This document shows, piece by piece, positions 1-8,685 of a stretch of 64,000 bases of DNA. Made by a program: the position numbers and the translations under genes. Source of the DNA: Micromonospora citrea (GTDB taxonomy: Bacteria; Actinomycetota; Actinomycetes; Mycobacteriales; Micromonosporaceae); NCBI RefSeq assembly GCF_900090315.1, contig NZ_FMHZ01000002.1:2024501-2088500 (forward strand), given 5' to 3'. The first letter of the stretch is position 1. Each line of letters opens with the position of its first letter. Under the pieces are notes generated by a model. It made no database searches. It was not told where the DNA came from and saw only the letters and a program-made list of their open reading frames with translations.

Positions 1-390
1 CCGACGCTGGTCGAGTGCGCGGCCCGGCTGCCCGGCGACATGATCACCGCGCTGGTGTCGATCGCGTACGAGTGCGGGTTCATCGAGGCGTACCTGCGGA
101 CGCTGCGCGGGGAGCGGCCGGCGCTGCCGGCGCGGCCGAGCGGCGCGGCGGCGGTCGAGTTCCTGCTGGCCCCGCCCGGCACCGTCACCGCCATCGACGG
201 GAGGCGCCAGGCCCTGCGGGTGCCCGGGGTGCTCGAGGTGCAGCTCGACGTGGCGGTCGGCGACGCCGTGGCCCAGGTGACGTCCTCGCTGCGGCGCAGC
301 GGTCACCTGCTGGCCTGGGGCGCCGACCCGGCCGAGGCGACCGCCAACGCCGGCAAGGCCGCCGAGCAGATCCGGATCACCACCGCCTGA
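1..390 (+). CDS. ATP-grasp enzyme, C-terminal part (truncated by window start)
   Basis: The reading frame is open from base 1 and ends at a TGA at 388-390, giving the last 129 residues. The visible part matches the end of ATP-grasp carboxylate-amine ligases: a stretch resembling the end of the ATP-grasp fold (ECAARLPGDMITALVSIAYE), then a small beta-rich domain like the LAL_C2 domain of L-amino-acid ligases (FLLAPPGTV to the end). The catalytic core and ATP site lie upstream of the window, so the substrate cannot be named. It converges on the acetyltransferase gene 28 bases away. Family assignment is inferred from the C-terminal pattern only. Confidence 0.6.
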   Translation, partial: PTLVECAARLPGDMITALVSIAYECGFIEAYLRTLRGERPALPARPSGAAAVEFLLAPPGTVTAIDGRRQALRVPGVLEVQLDVAVGDAVAQVTSSLRRSGHLLAWGADPAEATANAGKAAEQIRITTA

Positions 391-418
391 GCCGGCGCGC
401 GGCGCCCCGGGCGGCGGC

Positions 419-886
419 TCAGAGGGTGCGGCCGAACGAGATGCAGCCCGGGGCGTCCTTGTAGAAGCCGAAGTTGGGGATCCGCTCGTAGCCGGCCGCC
501 GTGTACATGGCGATGGCCTCGGGCTGCCTGTCGCCGCACTCCAGGACGATCCGCTTGCGCCCGTGCTCGCGGGCCGAGCGCTCCACCGCCGCCAGCACCG
601 CCCGGGCCACGCCCCGGCCCCGGGCCGCGCGGGTCGTGAACATCCGCTTCAGTTCGGCCGTGTCGCCCTCGTCACCGTGGCTGCGCCAGCCGCCGCAGCC
701 GACCGGCTCGCCGTCCAGGTGGGCGACGAGGAAGGCGCCGGCCGGCGGCTCGAACTCGCCCGGCTCGACCGGGGTGTCGTCGCCGCTGCCGCCGTACCGC
801 TCGCCCAGCTCGGCCAGCGCGGCGCGGATCAGCCGCTGCGCGACAGGCGAGTCGAAGCGCTCGACGCGGATCTCGATTGCACTCAC
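419..886 (-). CDS. GNAT family N-acetyltransferase
   Basis: 155 residues from a GTG start. The acetyl-CoA binding signature is clear: LKRMFTTRAARGRGVARAVL (a Q/RxxGxG/A-like loop), followed by the motif-B region with MYTAAGYERIPNFGFY. Length fits single-domain GNAT proteins. A longer open frame continues upstream but runs antisense through thiL, so the GTG at 884-886 is the sensible start. There is no strong Shine-Dalgarno. The gene follows thiL on the same strand with a 29-base gap, so it may be cotranscribed. The acceptor substrate cannot be deduced. Confidence 0.85.
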   Translation of the reverse strand: MSAIEIRVERFDSPVAQRLIRAALAELGERYGGSGDDTPVEPGEFEPPAGAFLVAHLDGEPVGCGGWRSHGDEGDTAELKRMFTTRAARGRGVARAVLAAVERSAREHGRKRIVLECGDRQPEAIAMYTAAGYERIPNFGFYKDAPGCISFGRTL

Positions 887-915
887 GGAGTAAAGGGTAC
901 GACCCGTGCCGGCCC

Positions 916-1854
916 TTACCGGAAGTGGTCCCAGCCGCCGGGCCCGTCGTAGGGGCGGCCGTCGACGGTGACGCCGGAGCCCTCCGTCACCCGCCCGACC
1001 GCCCGCCAGTCGGGCGGCAGGGCCACCGCCGGCGGGAAGGTCGCGGCCAGCGCGTGGTCCTCGCCCCCGGCGAGGAGCCAGGAGTACGGATCGACGCCGA
1101 GCGCCTGGGCGGCGTCGCGCATCTGCCGGGGCACCTCGAACGCGTCCCGCCGCACGTCCACGGCCACCCCGCTGGCCTTCGCCACGTGCCCGAGGTCGGC
1201 GACGAGCCCGTCCGACACGTCGATCATCGAGGTGGCGCCGAGCCGGGCCGCGTGCGGTCCGGCCGCGTACGGCACCTCCGGCCGCCGGTACGCCTCCACC
1301 AGCAGCCGGGGCGTGCGGAAGCCCCGGGAGAGCACGGTCAGCCCGGCTGCCGCGTACCCGGTCCGGCCGGCCAGGGCCAGCACGTCCCCCGGGCGCGCCC
1401 CGGCGCGGGTGACCGGCGGCCGGCCGCCGAGGTCGCCGAGGGCGGTGACCGCGATCGTCAGCGTGGGGCTGGCCGACATGTCCCCGCCCACCACGCTCGC
1501 GCCGACCTTCGCCGCCTCGGCGGCCAGCCCGTCGGCGAGCTCCTCGGCCCACTCGAGCTCCAACTCCGGCGGCATGCAGAGCGCCACCAGCAGCGCCGTC
1601 GGCTCCGCCCCCATCGCGGCGATGTCGGCCAGGTTGGCCGCCGCCGCCCGGTGGCCGACGTCACGCGCGGCCGACCAGTCCCGCCGGAAGTGCCGCCCCT
1701 CCACCAGCACGTCCGTCGAGGCCGCCACCCGGGCGTCCGGGGCGGACACCAACGCCGCGTCGTCCCCCGGACCGAGCAGAACGGTCGATCCGTACGACAA
1801 CCGGGCGGTCACCCGGTCGATCAGGCCGAACTCGCCGATCCCCGCCACACTCAT
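916..1854 (-). CDS. thiL: Thiamine-monophosphate kinase
   Basis: 312 residues. ThiL phosphorylates thiamine monophosphate to thiamine pyrophosphate with ATP in the cytoplasm. The AIR-synthase/PurM-like layout is complete: N-terminal GEFGLIDRV, then GPGDDAAL and STDVLVEGRHF (metal and nucleotide ligands), NLADIAAMGAEP, VVGGDMS, and C-terminal IDVSDGLVADLGH and LAGGEDHALAATF. Length is normal for the family. ATG start at 1852-1854. No TPP riboswitch was noticed in the 122-base gap before the divergent Lrp-type gene. thiL beside DUF3515 and ddl is a conserved actinobacterial neighbourhood. Confidence 0.95.
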   Translation of the reverse strand: MSVAGIGEFGLIDRVTARLSYGSTVLLGPGDDAALVSAPDARVAASTDVLVEGRHFRRDWSAARDVGHRAAAANLADIAAMGAEPTALLVALCMPPELELEWAEELADGLAAEAAKVGASVVGGDMSASPTLTIAVTALGDLGGRPPVTRAGARPGDVLALAGRTGYAAAGLTVLSRGFRTPRLLVEAYRRPEVPYAAGPHAARLGATSMIDVSDGLVADLGHVAKASGVAVDVRRDAFEVPRQMRDAAQALGVDPYSWLLAGGEDHALAATFPPAVALPPDWRAVGRVTEGSGVTVDGRPYDGPGGWDHFR

Positions 1855-1976
1855 GCCGGCCCTCCGCCGTGCTCGCTCACCGCTTCTCCTCGACCACCGA
1901 TAGGGATCAGACCTGGTCCGTAAGGTACTTTCTCCCTTCGGGCCGCCTGTGAGCGGCGACGGACGGAGGTCGAGTC

Positions 1977-2210
1977 GTGGTACAGGCGTACATCCTCATC
2001 CAGACCGAGGTCGGCCGCGCGCGTGACGTGGCCGGTCTCATCGCGGACCTTGCCGGCGTGGTGCGGGTCGACGCCGTCACCGGGCCGTACGACGTGGTCG
2101 TCCTCACCGAGGCGAACACCGTCGACGAGCTCGGCAAACTCATTGTCAGCAAGGTGCAGATGGTGCCCGGCATCACCCGCACCCTCACGTGTTCGGTGGT
2201 GCGCCTGTAA
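1977..2210 (+). CDS. Stand-alone Lrp/AsnC ligand-binding (RAM) domain protein
   Basis: 77 residues consisting only of the alpha/beta RAM (AsnC_trans_reg) domain: VQAYILIQTEVGRARDVAGLIADL, the GPYDVVVLTEA strand-turn, and a C-terminal ITRTLTCSVVRL strand. There is no helix-turn-helix, so it cannot bind DNA alone. Such stand-alone domains form amino-acid-binding oligomers and may modulate full-length Lrp proteins. GTG start preceded by GGAGGT six bases upstream. Its stop codon directly abuts the GTG start of the DUF3515 gene, indicating translational coupling. Confidence 0.85.
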   Translation: MVQAYILIQTEVGRARDVAGLIADLAGVVRVDAVTGPYDVVVLTEANTVDELGKLIVSKVQMVPGITRTLTCSVVRL

Positions 2211-2855
2211 GTGGACAAGATCACTGACTCTCCCATGACCGGTTCCGCCCCGGCGGACGAGGTCGCCCCCGACCGCCCGACCCGGGACCGGACGACCCGC
2301 AGCGCGGCGCTGATCGCCACGCTCGTCGCGCTCCCGGTCACCGCGCTGGTGGGCGTGCTCGCCTTCGTCCAGCTCTCCCCGGACCAGCCGGCCGAGCCCG
2401 CCGCCGCGCCCAGCCCGACGGCCAGCGCCGTACGGCCGCAGTCCACCGCCCCGGTCGAGATGGCCGCGCCGGCCCTGGCCGAACGTCCCGCCACGGTGTG
2501 CCGTGCCCTGCTGTCCCAGCTGCCGCCGGCGATCGGCGACCTGGCGCAGCGCCCGGTCAGCGCCGGCCCGGAGCAGAACGCCGCGTACGGCGACCCGGCG
2601 GTCACCGTGGCCTGCGGCGGCACCGAGCCGGCCGTCGACGACACGGACGAGGTGCTCATCGTCAACGGCGTCTGCTGGCATCCCGAGCAGGCGGCCGACG
2701 TCACCGTCTTCGGCACGCTGGACCGCGAGACCGCGGTGACCGTCCGGGTGCCGAACGCCTACGAGCCGCCGGCGAAGTGGCTCCCGCTGATCTCCGACAC
2801 GGTCGTGGCCTCGGTGCCCTCCGGCGGCGACGCCCCGCGCGGCTGCCGCGGCTGA
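2211..2855 (+). CDS. DUF3515 family membrane-anchored protein
   Basis: 214 residues, GTG start immediately after the preceding TAA. A basic N-terminal segment of about 35 residues is followed by one transmembrane helix (SAALIATLVALPVTALVGVLAF written in part: LIATLVALPVTALVGVLAF), a Pro/Ala-rich linker, and an extracytoplasmic domain with conserved cysteines (TVCRALL, VACGG, GVCWHP, RGCRG). This matches the actinobacterial DUF3515 family, whose function is unknown. Its place between an Lrp-type gene and ddl, as in mycobacteria, suggests an envelope-related role, but that is inference. Confidence 0.8.
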   Translation: MDKITDSPMTGSAPADEVAPDRPTRDRTTRSAALIATLVALPVTALVGVLAFVQLSPDQPAEPAAAPSPTASAVRPQSTAPVEMAAPALAERPATVCRALLSQLPPAIGDLAQRPVSAGPEQNAAYGDPAVTVACGGTEPAVDDTDEVLIVNGVCWHPEQAADVTVFGTLDRETAVTVRVPNAYEPPAKWLPLISDTVVASVPSGGDAPRGCRG

Positions 2856-2902
2856 CCTCCCCACCACCGACCAGCCGACCTTCCTCCCGGCCCTTCCGCC
2901 CT

Positions 2903-2956
2903 CCGGGCAGGCCGGGCAGGCCGGGCAGGCCGGGCAGGCCGGGCAGGCCGGGCAGG
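2903..2956. repeat. Tandem 9-bp GC-rich repeat (GCCGGGCAG)
   Basis: About six head-to-tail copies of GCCGGGCAG sit in the gap between the convergent DUF3515 and ddl genes, just before the terminator hairpin. No coding function is seen. It is one of many simple GC-rich tandem repeats at 3' gene ends in this window. Confidence 0.8.
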
Positions 2957-2960
2957 GCAA

Positions 2961-3013
2961 TTTCCCGGAGAGAGTGGCCTTCCCCCCGTCGGGAGGCCAC
3001 TCTCTCCGGGAAA
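2961..3013. terminator. Bidirectional terminator, 20-bp perfect stem
   Basis: Inverted repeat 2961-2980 / 2994-3013 with a 13-base loop. The stem is flanked by TTT on one side and AAA on the other and lies between the convergent DUF3515 and ddl genes. It is a strong candidate for shared transcription termination. Confidence 0.8.
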
Positions 3014-3078
3014 CTGTGCGGATCTGGATGCGTCCGACGGGCCTGGAACTGTGCGGATCTGGATGCGTCCGACGGGCC
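3012..3078. repeat. Direct duplication of a 32-bp unit
   Basis: Bases 3012-3043 recur exactly at 3047-3078 (core CTGTGCGGATCTGGATGCG), period 35. The copies lie just past the terminator and before the ddl stop codon. There is no reading-frame or site logic; this is probably slippage or a REP-like remnant. Confidence 0.75.
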
Positions 3079-3098
3079 GGCTGCCCGGCGGCCGGTCG

Positions 3099-4205
3099 TC
3101 AGTGCAGGCCGACGCCGCGGTGCAGAGCGGTGCGGATGAGGCGGTTGACCAGCTTCGGGTACTCCAGCCCCGACGCCGCCCACATCCGGGGGAACATCGA
3201 CGTCGGCGTGAAGCCCGGCATCGTGTTGATCTCGTTGAGATAGACGTCCAGCTCCGGGGTGACGAAGAAGTCGACCCGGGCCAGGCCGGAGCAGTCGAGC
3301 GCGGTGAAGGCGCGGGTGGCGTACTCCTGGACCTGGCGGGTCACCCGCTCGGGCAGGCCCGCCGGGATGTCGTACTCGCAGGCGTTCTCGGAGTCGATGT
3401 ACTTCGCCTCGAAGTCGTAGAAGTCGTAGTCGCCGACGACCCGCACCTCGGCGAGCACGGACGCCTCCGGCGCGCCGCCGGCCTCGCCCTCCAGCACGCC
3501 GCACTCGATCTCGCGGCCGACGACGGCACCCTCGACGAGCACCTTCGGGTCGATCTGGCGGGCCGTGGCGACGGCGGCGTCCAGGTCGGCCCAGTCGGTG
3601 ACCTTGGTGATGCCGAACGACGAGCCGGCCCGGGAGGGCTTGACGAAGACCGGCAGCCCCAGCCGCTCCTTGTCCGCCTCGCTGAGCGTCATGCCGTTGC
3701 GCAGCACCGCGTACGGGCCGACCGGGATGCCCTCGGCGACGCAGAGCTTCTTGGTGAACTCCTTGTCCATGGCGGCGGCGGAGGCGAAGACGTTCGCCCC
3801 GACGTACGGGATGCCGGCCATCTCCAGCATGCCCTGGATGGTGCCGTCCTCCCCGTACGCGCCGTGCAGCACCGGGAAGACCACGTCGACGTCGGCGAGC
3901 GCCCGGGGGCCCTCGGTCGGGTCGAGCACCATCAGCCCGTTGCCGGTCGGGTCGGCGCGCAGCACGATGTCGGTGCCGGACTCCGCCGTGATCTCGGGCA
4001 ACCGGCGGGCGTTGATCGCCAACTGGGCCGGGTCGCCGCTGGTCAGCACCCACTGGCCGGCCCGGGTGATGCCCACCGGCACCACCTCGAACTCGTCCGG
4101 GTCGAGCGCGCCGAGCACGCTTCCGGCGCTGACGCAGGAGATGCCGTGCTCCGGGCTGCGGCCGCCGAAGACGATCGCCACGCGGGTCCTGCCTGGGGTG
4201 GTCAC
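3099..4205 (-). CDS. ddl: D-alanine--D-alanine ligase
   Basis: 368 residues. Ddl joins two D-Ala using ATP to make the dipeptide for the peptidoglycan stem. Visible motifs: [16 protein letters not shown] at the N-terminus; [21 protein letters not shown]; the ATP-grasp segments [21 protein letters not shown] and [18 protein letters not shown]; and the C-terminal metal site LARVDFFV and [11 protein letters not shown]. Length and order are normal. GTG start preceded by AGAGGTG at suitable spacing. It ends at the shared hairpin with DUF3515. Confidence 0.96.
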   Translation of the reverse strand: MTTPGRTRVAIVFGGRSPEHGISCVSAGSVLGALDPDEFEVVPVGITRAGQWVLTSGDPAQLAINARRLPEITAESGTDIVLRADPTGNGLMVLDPTEGPRALADVDVVFPVLHGAYGEDGTIQGMLEMAGIPYVGANVFASAAAMDKEFTKKLCVAEGIPVGPYAVLRNGMTLSEADKERLGLPVFVKPSRAGSSFGITKVTDWADLDAAVATARQIDPKVLVEGAVVGREIECGVLEGEAGGAPEASVLAEVRVVGDYDFYDFEAKYIDSENACEYDIPAGLPERVTRQVQEYATRAFTALDCSGLARVDFFVTPELDVYLNEINTMPGFTPTSMFPRMWAASGLEYPKLVNRLIRTALHRGVGLH

Positions 4206-4554
4206 TGCGTCACCTCTTCGTACGCGACTGCGGCGCCCGTCGTGGCGCTCACCCGGTTGACCTTACTGTGCGTGGCCGAATCCGGATGGCGATACCCGGG
4301 AGGGACGACGGCCACGCCGCAATCGGTCAGCAGCGCCTATACGGTGCGTAACTGCCGACGCGCCCCCTTTCTGCCGACCCGGCCGCCCCGCGGCTCCCGG
4401 CGGAGCGCCTCCCACCGACAGTCGACTCCGACCGCGCCCGGCCGCCCCGGCGACGCTCCCACCGGTCGCCTCACCCGGGCCGCGTCCGCCGTCACCGCCC
4501 GGGCCGCGATCCGGGGCGGTGACGGCACCGGGGGCCCACTACGCTGCTCGTCCT

Positions 4555-5835
4555 ATGAGCGCTGATCCCCTCATCGAATCGCTGTCGGCGGCCCTGGACG
4601 CGCGCCCCGACGACCTGCCGCTGCGACTGCACCTCGCCTCGCTGCTGTTGGACGCCGGCCGGGCCGGAGAGGCGATCGCGCAGGTCGGGCAGGCGCTCGC
4701 CCGTGACCCGGGAAACGCCCAGGCACAGGCCCTGATGCATCGGGCGCTGGGTGGCTCCGTACCGCCGCCGGCGCCGGCCCCGGCGGGGCCGCGGCCGCCC
4801 GCGCAGCGCCCGGCGCCCGCGACGCCCGGCGGTCCCGCCGCGACCGCCGACCAGGATCCCCTCGCGGCCTACGAGCAGGAGTTGGCGGACGTCGTGCCGC
4901 CGCGCTTCGCCCGCGCCGGCGACGAGCCGGAGCCGGTCACCGGCGACTCCGACCGGGTGTACGACGTGGAGACCTCCGTCGTCCGGCTGGCGGACGTGGG
5001 CGGCATGTCGGCGGTGAAGGAGCGGTTGGAGCTGGCGTTCCTCGGCCCGCTGCGCAACCCGGAACTGCGCAAGATGTACGGCAAGAGCCTGCGCGGCGGG
5101 CTGATGCTCTACGGCCCGCCCGGCTGCGGCAAGACCTTCCTCGCCCGGGCGGTCGCGGGCGAGATGGGCGCCAAGTTCATCTCCCTGTCGATCGTGGACG
5201 TCCTGGACATGTGGATGGGCAACTCGGAGCGCAATCTGCACGAGCTGTTCCAGGCGGCCCGCCGCAACGCGCCCTGCGTGCTGTTCCTCGACGAGGTCGA
5301 CGCGCTCGGGCACAAGCGCTCGCAGGTCAGCTCCAGCTCCATGCGGACGCTGGGCAACCAACTGCTGGCCGAGCTGGACGGGATGGAGGGCAGCAACGAG
5401 GGCGTCTTCGTGCTGGCCGCCACCAACACCCCGTGGGACGTCGACCCGGCGCTGCGCCGCCCGGGCCGGCTCGACCGGGTGGTGCTGGTGCTGCCGCCGG
5501 ACGCGGAGGCGAGGGCGTCCATCCTGGAATACCACCTGCGGGAGCGGCCGATCGCCGGCATCGACCTGCGGAAGATCGTGGCGGCCACGGAGGACTACTC
5601 CGGCGCCGACCTGGCCCATCTCTGCGAGACCGCCGCCGAGTTCGCGATGGCCGACTCCGTGCGCACCGGCGAGGTACGCATGATCGAGCAGCGGGACCTG
5701 GAGCGCGCGGTGAAGGATGTCCGGCCGTCGACGAAGCCGTGGATGGCCACCGCCCGCAACGTGGCGATGTTCGCCAACGAGGGCGGCGTCTACGACGACC
5801 TGGTGGCCTACCTGAAGCGCCGCCGGATGCTGTGA
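4555..5835 (+). CDS. TPR-linked AAA+ ATPase (CDC48/FtsH-like AAA module)
   Basis: 426 residues. The N-terminal 60 or so look like a TPR pair (LRLHLASLLLDAGRAGEAI, VGQALARDPGNAQAQALMH), then a Pro/Ala linker of about 45 residues, then one AAA module: Walker A GPPGCGKT at about 187-194, Walker B LFLDEVDALG near 243-252, sensor 1 ATNTPWD, and the arginine-finger region LRRPGRLDR. There is no membrane segment or protease domain, so it is a single-ring AAA protein probably recruiting clients through the TPRs. A longer frame starts 36 bases upstream, but the ATG at 4555 has a plausible -10 (TACGCT, 4540-4545) and may be leaderless. It has no operon partner, so the substrate is unknown. Confidence 0.8.
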   Translation: MSADPLIESLSAALDARPDDLPLRLHLASLLLDAGRAGEAIAQVGQALARDPGNAQAQALMHRALGGSVPPPAPAPAGPRPPAQRPAPATPGGPAATADQDPLAAYEQELADVVPPRFARAGDEPEPVTGDSDRVYDVETSVVRLADVGGMSAVKERLELAFLGPLRNPELRKMYGKSLRGGLMLYGPPGCGKTFLARAVAGEMGAKFISLSIVDVLDMWMGNSERNLHELFQAARRNAPCVLFLDEVDALGHKRSQVSSSSMRTLGNQLLAELDGMEGSNEGVFVLAATNTPWDVDPALRRPGRLDRVVLVLPPDAEARASILEYHLRERPIAGIDLRKIVAATEDYSGADLAHLCETAAEFAMADSVRTGEVRMIEQRDLERAVKDVRPSTKPWMATARNVAMFANEGGVYDDLVAYLKRRRML

Positions 5836-5979
5836 CGCCGGGCGGCCCGGCGGGGCGCCGGGCCGCGCCTCTCCGCCGGGCCGGGCCTCCTGCCGGACGG
5901 GCCCTCCGTCCGGCGGGGCCGCTCTCCCCGATCGCACCGTTCCGGCCGCGAGCCGGGCGCGCGGGCGGGGGCCGTCGGC

Positions 5980-6198
5980 TCAGCCGCGCGCGTGCCGCCG
6001 GCCGATGGCGATCACCTTGACCCGCTGCCGGCCGGCCCGCACCATGCCCAGCGCCATGAACGCGCCGGCGATCCGGTCGGCCGCCTCGCGGCTGGTCGCG
6101 CCGACCACCTGGCGGCGCCGCTCGGGGCAGGTCCGCTCGTCGCGGCCGGCGCCCTCGACGGGACGGACGTCGGTGAGCACCACGAGGAAGCGCGTCAT
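5980..6198 (-). CDS. Hypothetical small basic protein
   Basis: 72 residues from the ATG at 6196-6198: it begins MTRFLVVLTDVRPVEG and ends with a basic tail (KVIAIGRRHARG). There is no signal peptide and no recognised family. The high third-position GC and a compact alpha/beta pattern (strand FLVVLTDV, helix TSREAADRIAGAFMALGM, strand RVKVIAIG) suggest a real protein. It is divergent from the XRE/DUF397 pair across a gap with a perfect hairpin. No convincing Shine-Dalgarno is seen, and a longer start is possible. Confidence 0.5.
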   Translation of the reverse strand: MTRFLVVLTDVRPVEGAGRDERTCPERRRQVVGATSREAADRIAGAFMALGMVRAGRQRVKVIAIGRRHARG

Positions 6199-6284
6199 CG
6201 GAGGCCGCCGGGGCGGTCGGCGCGGGCCTGCTGACCAGTACGCACGTCGAATCCCTTCCGGCTGACGGCCACGGGGGCGTGGCA

Positions 6285-6323
6285 CGCGGCGATCGGGTAC
6301 GGGGGAGAAACCCGATCGCCGCG
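6285..6323. other. Perfect 14-bp inverted repeat in divergent intergenic gap
   Basis: CGCGGCGATCGGGT (6285-6298) is mirrored at 6310-6323 around an 11-base loop. Both neighbouring genes are transcribed away from it, so it is unlikely to be a terminator. It may be an operator or a structured 5' leader of the small gene at 5980-6198. Confidence 0.6.
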
Positions 6324-6393
6324 CGCCCCATCCCCTCCGGTCGCTCACCACCACCGTCGCCACGACAACCGGCGGTGAGGACGCGACGACAGA

Positions 6394-6422
6394 TTGACAT
6401 GTCCATAGCCATGAATGCAACT
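6394..6422 (+). promoter_or_regulatory. Candidate promoter of the XRE regulator gene
   Basis: A -35 TTGACA at 6394-6399, a 17-base spacer and a weak -10 GCAACT at 6417-6422, about 55 bases before the chosen start. The local sequence is unusually AT-rich for the window. The -35 is consensus; the -10 is poor. Confidence 0.4.
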
Positions 6423-6477
6423 CTCATCGGCGTTCTCTCATCTACACCTTCCCGTGAAGATGTGCGACGATCGATGC

Positions 6478-7323
6478 ATGGCCCCCAAGACGGCCCGGGC
6501 CCGACGCCTGGGCATCGCGCTGCGCACCCACCGGGAAGCCGCCGGCCTCACGCTGGAGGCGGCAGCGGACGAGATCAGCAGCACCCGCAGCACCCTGTCC
6601 CGCTACGAGAACGCCCAGACGCTGGTCAGCCCGGCCACCGTGCGCGCCCTGCTCACCCTCTACGGGGTCGGCGCCGACGAGGTGGCGGCGGCCGTCCAGC
6701 TCGCGAAGGACGCGCGCAAACCCGGCTGGTGGGTGTCCTACTCGTACCTGCTGGACCGGCGCACCATCGACTTCATCGCGCTCGAGGCCGAGGCGACCGG
6801 GATCGCCAACTTCGAGCCGTCGGTGGTGCCGGGGCTGCTCCAGACCGCCGACTACATCCGGGGCGTCATGCGGGGCGGCCCGCACACCCTCGGCGACGAC
6901 GAGGTGGAGCAGCGGGTCCACGTGCGGCTGGACCGGCAGCAGCGGCTCACCGCCGACAACCCGCCGATCCTGGACGCCATCATCGACGAGGGCGCGCTGC
7001 TGCGGCCGGTCGGCGGCCGGTCGGTGATGGAGAGCCAACTGCACCACCTGCTGAAGATGGCCGAGCTGCCCAACATCACCGTGCAGGTGATCCCCCTCGC
7101 CGCCGGCTACCACCGGGGCACCCGGGGCTCGCTGCACATCCTGGAGTTCGCCGACCCGGAGGACCCGATCATCGCCTCGGTGGAGACCGTGGCCGGGCAG
7201 ATGGTCCTCGACCGGCCGGGCGACCTGCGTACCTGCACCAAGATCATGGAGCACCTGCGGACCGTCGCGCTCAGCCCGGCGGCCAGCCGCGACCAGCTCC
7301 TCCAACTCCTGAAGGGACGGTAG
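6478..7323 (+). CDS. XRE-family regulator with DUF5753 domain
   Basis: 281 residues. An N-terminal HTH_XRE domain spans about residues 5-65 (LRTHREAAGLTLEAAADEIS, STLSRYENAQ). It is followed by the DUF5753 domain of streptomycete and micromonosporal regulators, recognisable by PGLLQTADYIRGVM, RQQRLTADNPP, EGALLRPVGG and IPLAAGYHRG. It is followed after four bases by a DUF397 gene. In this family (WhiJ/AbaA-type pairs) the XRE protein is thought to be controlled by its small DUF397 partner and to affect development or antibiotic production. The start at 6478 is chosen because the HTH begins there; ATG at 6460 is an alternative. Confidence 0.88.
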   Translation: MAPKTARARRLGIALRTHREAAGLTLEAAADEISSTRSTLSRYENAQTLVSPATVRALLTLYGVGADEVAAAVQLAKDARKPGWWVSYSYLLDRRTIDFIALEAEATGIANFEPSVVPGLLQTADYIRGVMRGGPHTLGDDEVEQRVHVRLDRQQRLTADNPPILDAIIDEGALLRPVGGRSVMESQLHHLLKMAELPNITVQVIPLAAGYHRGTRGSLHILEFADPEDPIIASVETVAGQMVLDRPGDLRTCTKIMEHLRTVALSPAASRDQLLQLLKGR

Positions 7324-7327
7324 GACC

Positions 7328-7528
7328 ATGACACCGACGACCAGCGCGGCGCTCGCCGTGGCCCGGTGGCGCAAGAGCAGCCACAGCGGCGACCAGGGGG
7401 CGTGCGTGGAGATGGCGGTGCTCCCGGAGACGGTCGCCGTCCGCGACTCGAAGGACCCGTCCGGCCCGGCGCTGCTCTTCCCACCCGCCGCCTGGGCCGC
7501 CTTCGCGGAGGCGCCGCCCCGCCGCTGA
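7328..7528 (+). CDS. DUF397 domain protein
   Basis: 66 residues with the DUF397 signature almost complete: ARWRKSSHSGDQGACVEMA, then VAVRDSKDPSGPALLF and a C-terminal W-F pair. It starts four bases after the XRE gene stop, so the two form one operon. DUF397 proteins are small partners of XRE/DUF5753 regulators in filamentous actinomycetes. The molecular mechanism is not settled. Confidence 0.9.
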   Translation: MTPTTSAALAVARWRKSSHSGDQGACVEMAVLPETVAVRDSKDPSGPALLFPPAAWAAFAEAPPRR

Positions 7529-7668
7529 CCCCGCCCCGGCGCCGGCGCGTGCCCCCGCAGGCCACGCCGGCGCCCCCGCGCCGTCGACGGTGCCTCCGTT
7601 GGGAGCCGGCGGGGCCGTCGACGCGCGGGTCACGGCGGGATCCGACACGAGCCGGTTCAGCCGAGGCG

Positions 7669-8466
7669 TCAACCCGGTCGGCCCGGGCGGCGGGCGGTGA
7701 CGGCGGTGGCGTCCCGGTCGTCGTCGCGGGTCACCGTCGGGATCAGGCCGGTGGCGGCCAGCGCCGCGCAGAGCGCGCCCGCCTGCGCCTCGCTCGTCTC
7801 CACCACCAGGTGGCCACCCGGGGCCAGCCAGCGCGCCGCGCCCGCGGCGACCCGGCGCAGCACCGCCAGCCCGTCCGCCCCGCCGTCGAGGGCGACCGAC
7901 GCCTCGTGCAACCGGGCCTCCGGCGGCATCAGCGCCACCGCCGCCGTCGGCACGTACGGGGCGTTGGCCACCACCAGGTCCAGGCTCCCCCGCCAGCGCG
8001 CCGGCAGCGGCTCGTACAGGTCGCCGTGGAAGACCGGGACGCCCAGCGGGGCCAGGTTGCGCCGGGCGCAGGCCACGGCGGCGGGGTCGACGTCGGCGGC
8101 GGCCAGCCAGCGCGGGGCGAGCCGGCGGGCCAGCGCCACCGTGGTGGCGCCGGAACCGCAGCACAGGTCCACCACGGCCGCCGCCGGGCCGGTCACCGCG
8201 ACGGCGGCGTCGACCAGCAGGGCCGTACGGGCCCGGGGCACGAACACGCCGGGGTCGACGGCGATCCGCTCGCCGCAGAACTCGGCCCAGCCGAGCAGGT
8301 GCTCCAGCGGCAGCCCGGCGACCCGGCGGTCGGCCAGGTCGGCCAGCGCCCGCGGGGAGTCGGCGGCGGCGATCAGCAGGTCGGCCTCGTCCTCGGCGTA
8401 GACGCAGCCGGCGGCGCGCAGCCGCTGCACGAGGGCGGGTCGGTCGGGGCGGAAGGAAACGGTCAC
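7669..8466 (-). CDS. PrmC/HemK-like protein-glutamine N5-methyltransferase
   Basis: 265 residues. It has the class I methyltransferase fold with SAM motif I VVDLCCGSGATTVALA and the substrate motif NAPYVP, a variant of the NPPY of PrmC. The N-terminal helical part (AEFCGERIAVDPGVFVPR) matches the HemK family, including the PR residues before the SAM domain. GTG start at 8464-8466 is set by GGAGG seven bases upstream; an in-frame extension upstream has no support. The NAPY in place of NPPY suggests a paralogue of the release-factor methylase rather than prmC itself. Substrate unproven. Confidence 0.8.
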   Translation of the reverse strand: MTVSFRPDRPALVQRLRAAGCVYAEDEADLLIAAADSPRALADLADRRVAGLPLEHLLGWAEFCGERIAVDPGVFVPRARTALLVDAAVAVTGPAAAVVDLCCGSGATTVALARRLAPRWLAAADVDPAAVACARRNLAPLGVPVFHGDLYEPLPARWRGSLDLVVANAPYVPTAAVALMPPEARLHEASVALDGGADGLAVLRRVAAGAARWLAPGGHLVVETSEAQAGALCAALAATGLIPTVTRDDDRDATAVTARRPGRPG

Positions 8467-8685
8467 ATGGGCCTCCGGGAACGCTCGTCGACGCTCCCGG
8501 GCCGCCGGATTCAGCCGGCGTGACGTCGGAGGGGAGCGTCGGTCCTGCCTGTCGGGTGGATCGGACTCACCTCCTCGGGTCGGGGCCCGACGTGGGGCCA
8601 CGGACGGCCCCGGCGCGGGGCCACGGACACGATAGCCCAACGGAGGCTCGGCGGCCGGCCGGAAATAGACACCCGCCGCCGCACA

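Noticed and set aside
419..1552. 377-residue version of the GNAT protein
   Set aside because: The N-terminal 220 residues would be antisense-frame sequence over thiL on the same strand in another frame; the GNAT fold begins at the GTG at 886.
1855..1976. TPP riboswitch before thiL
   Set aside because: No conserved thi-box sequence or multi-helix structure could be recognised in this 122-base gap.
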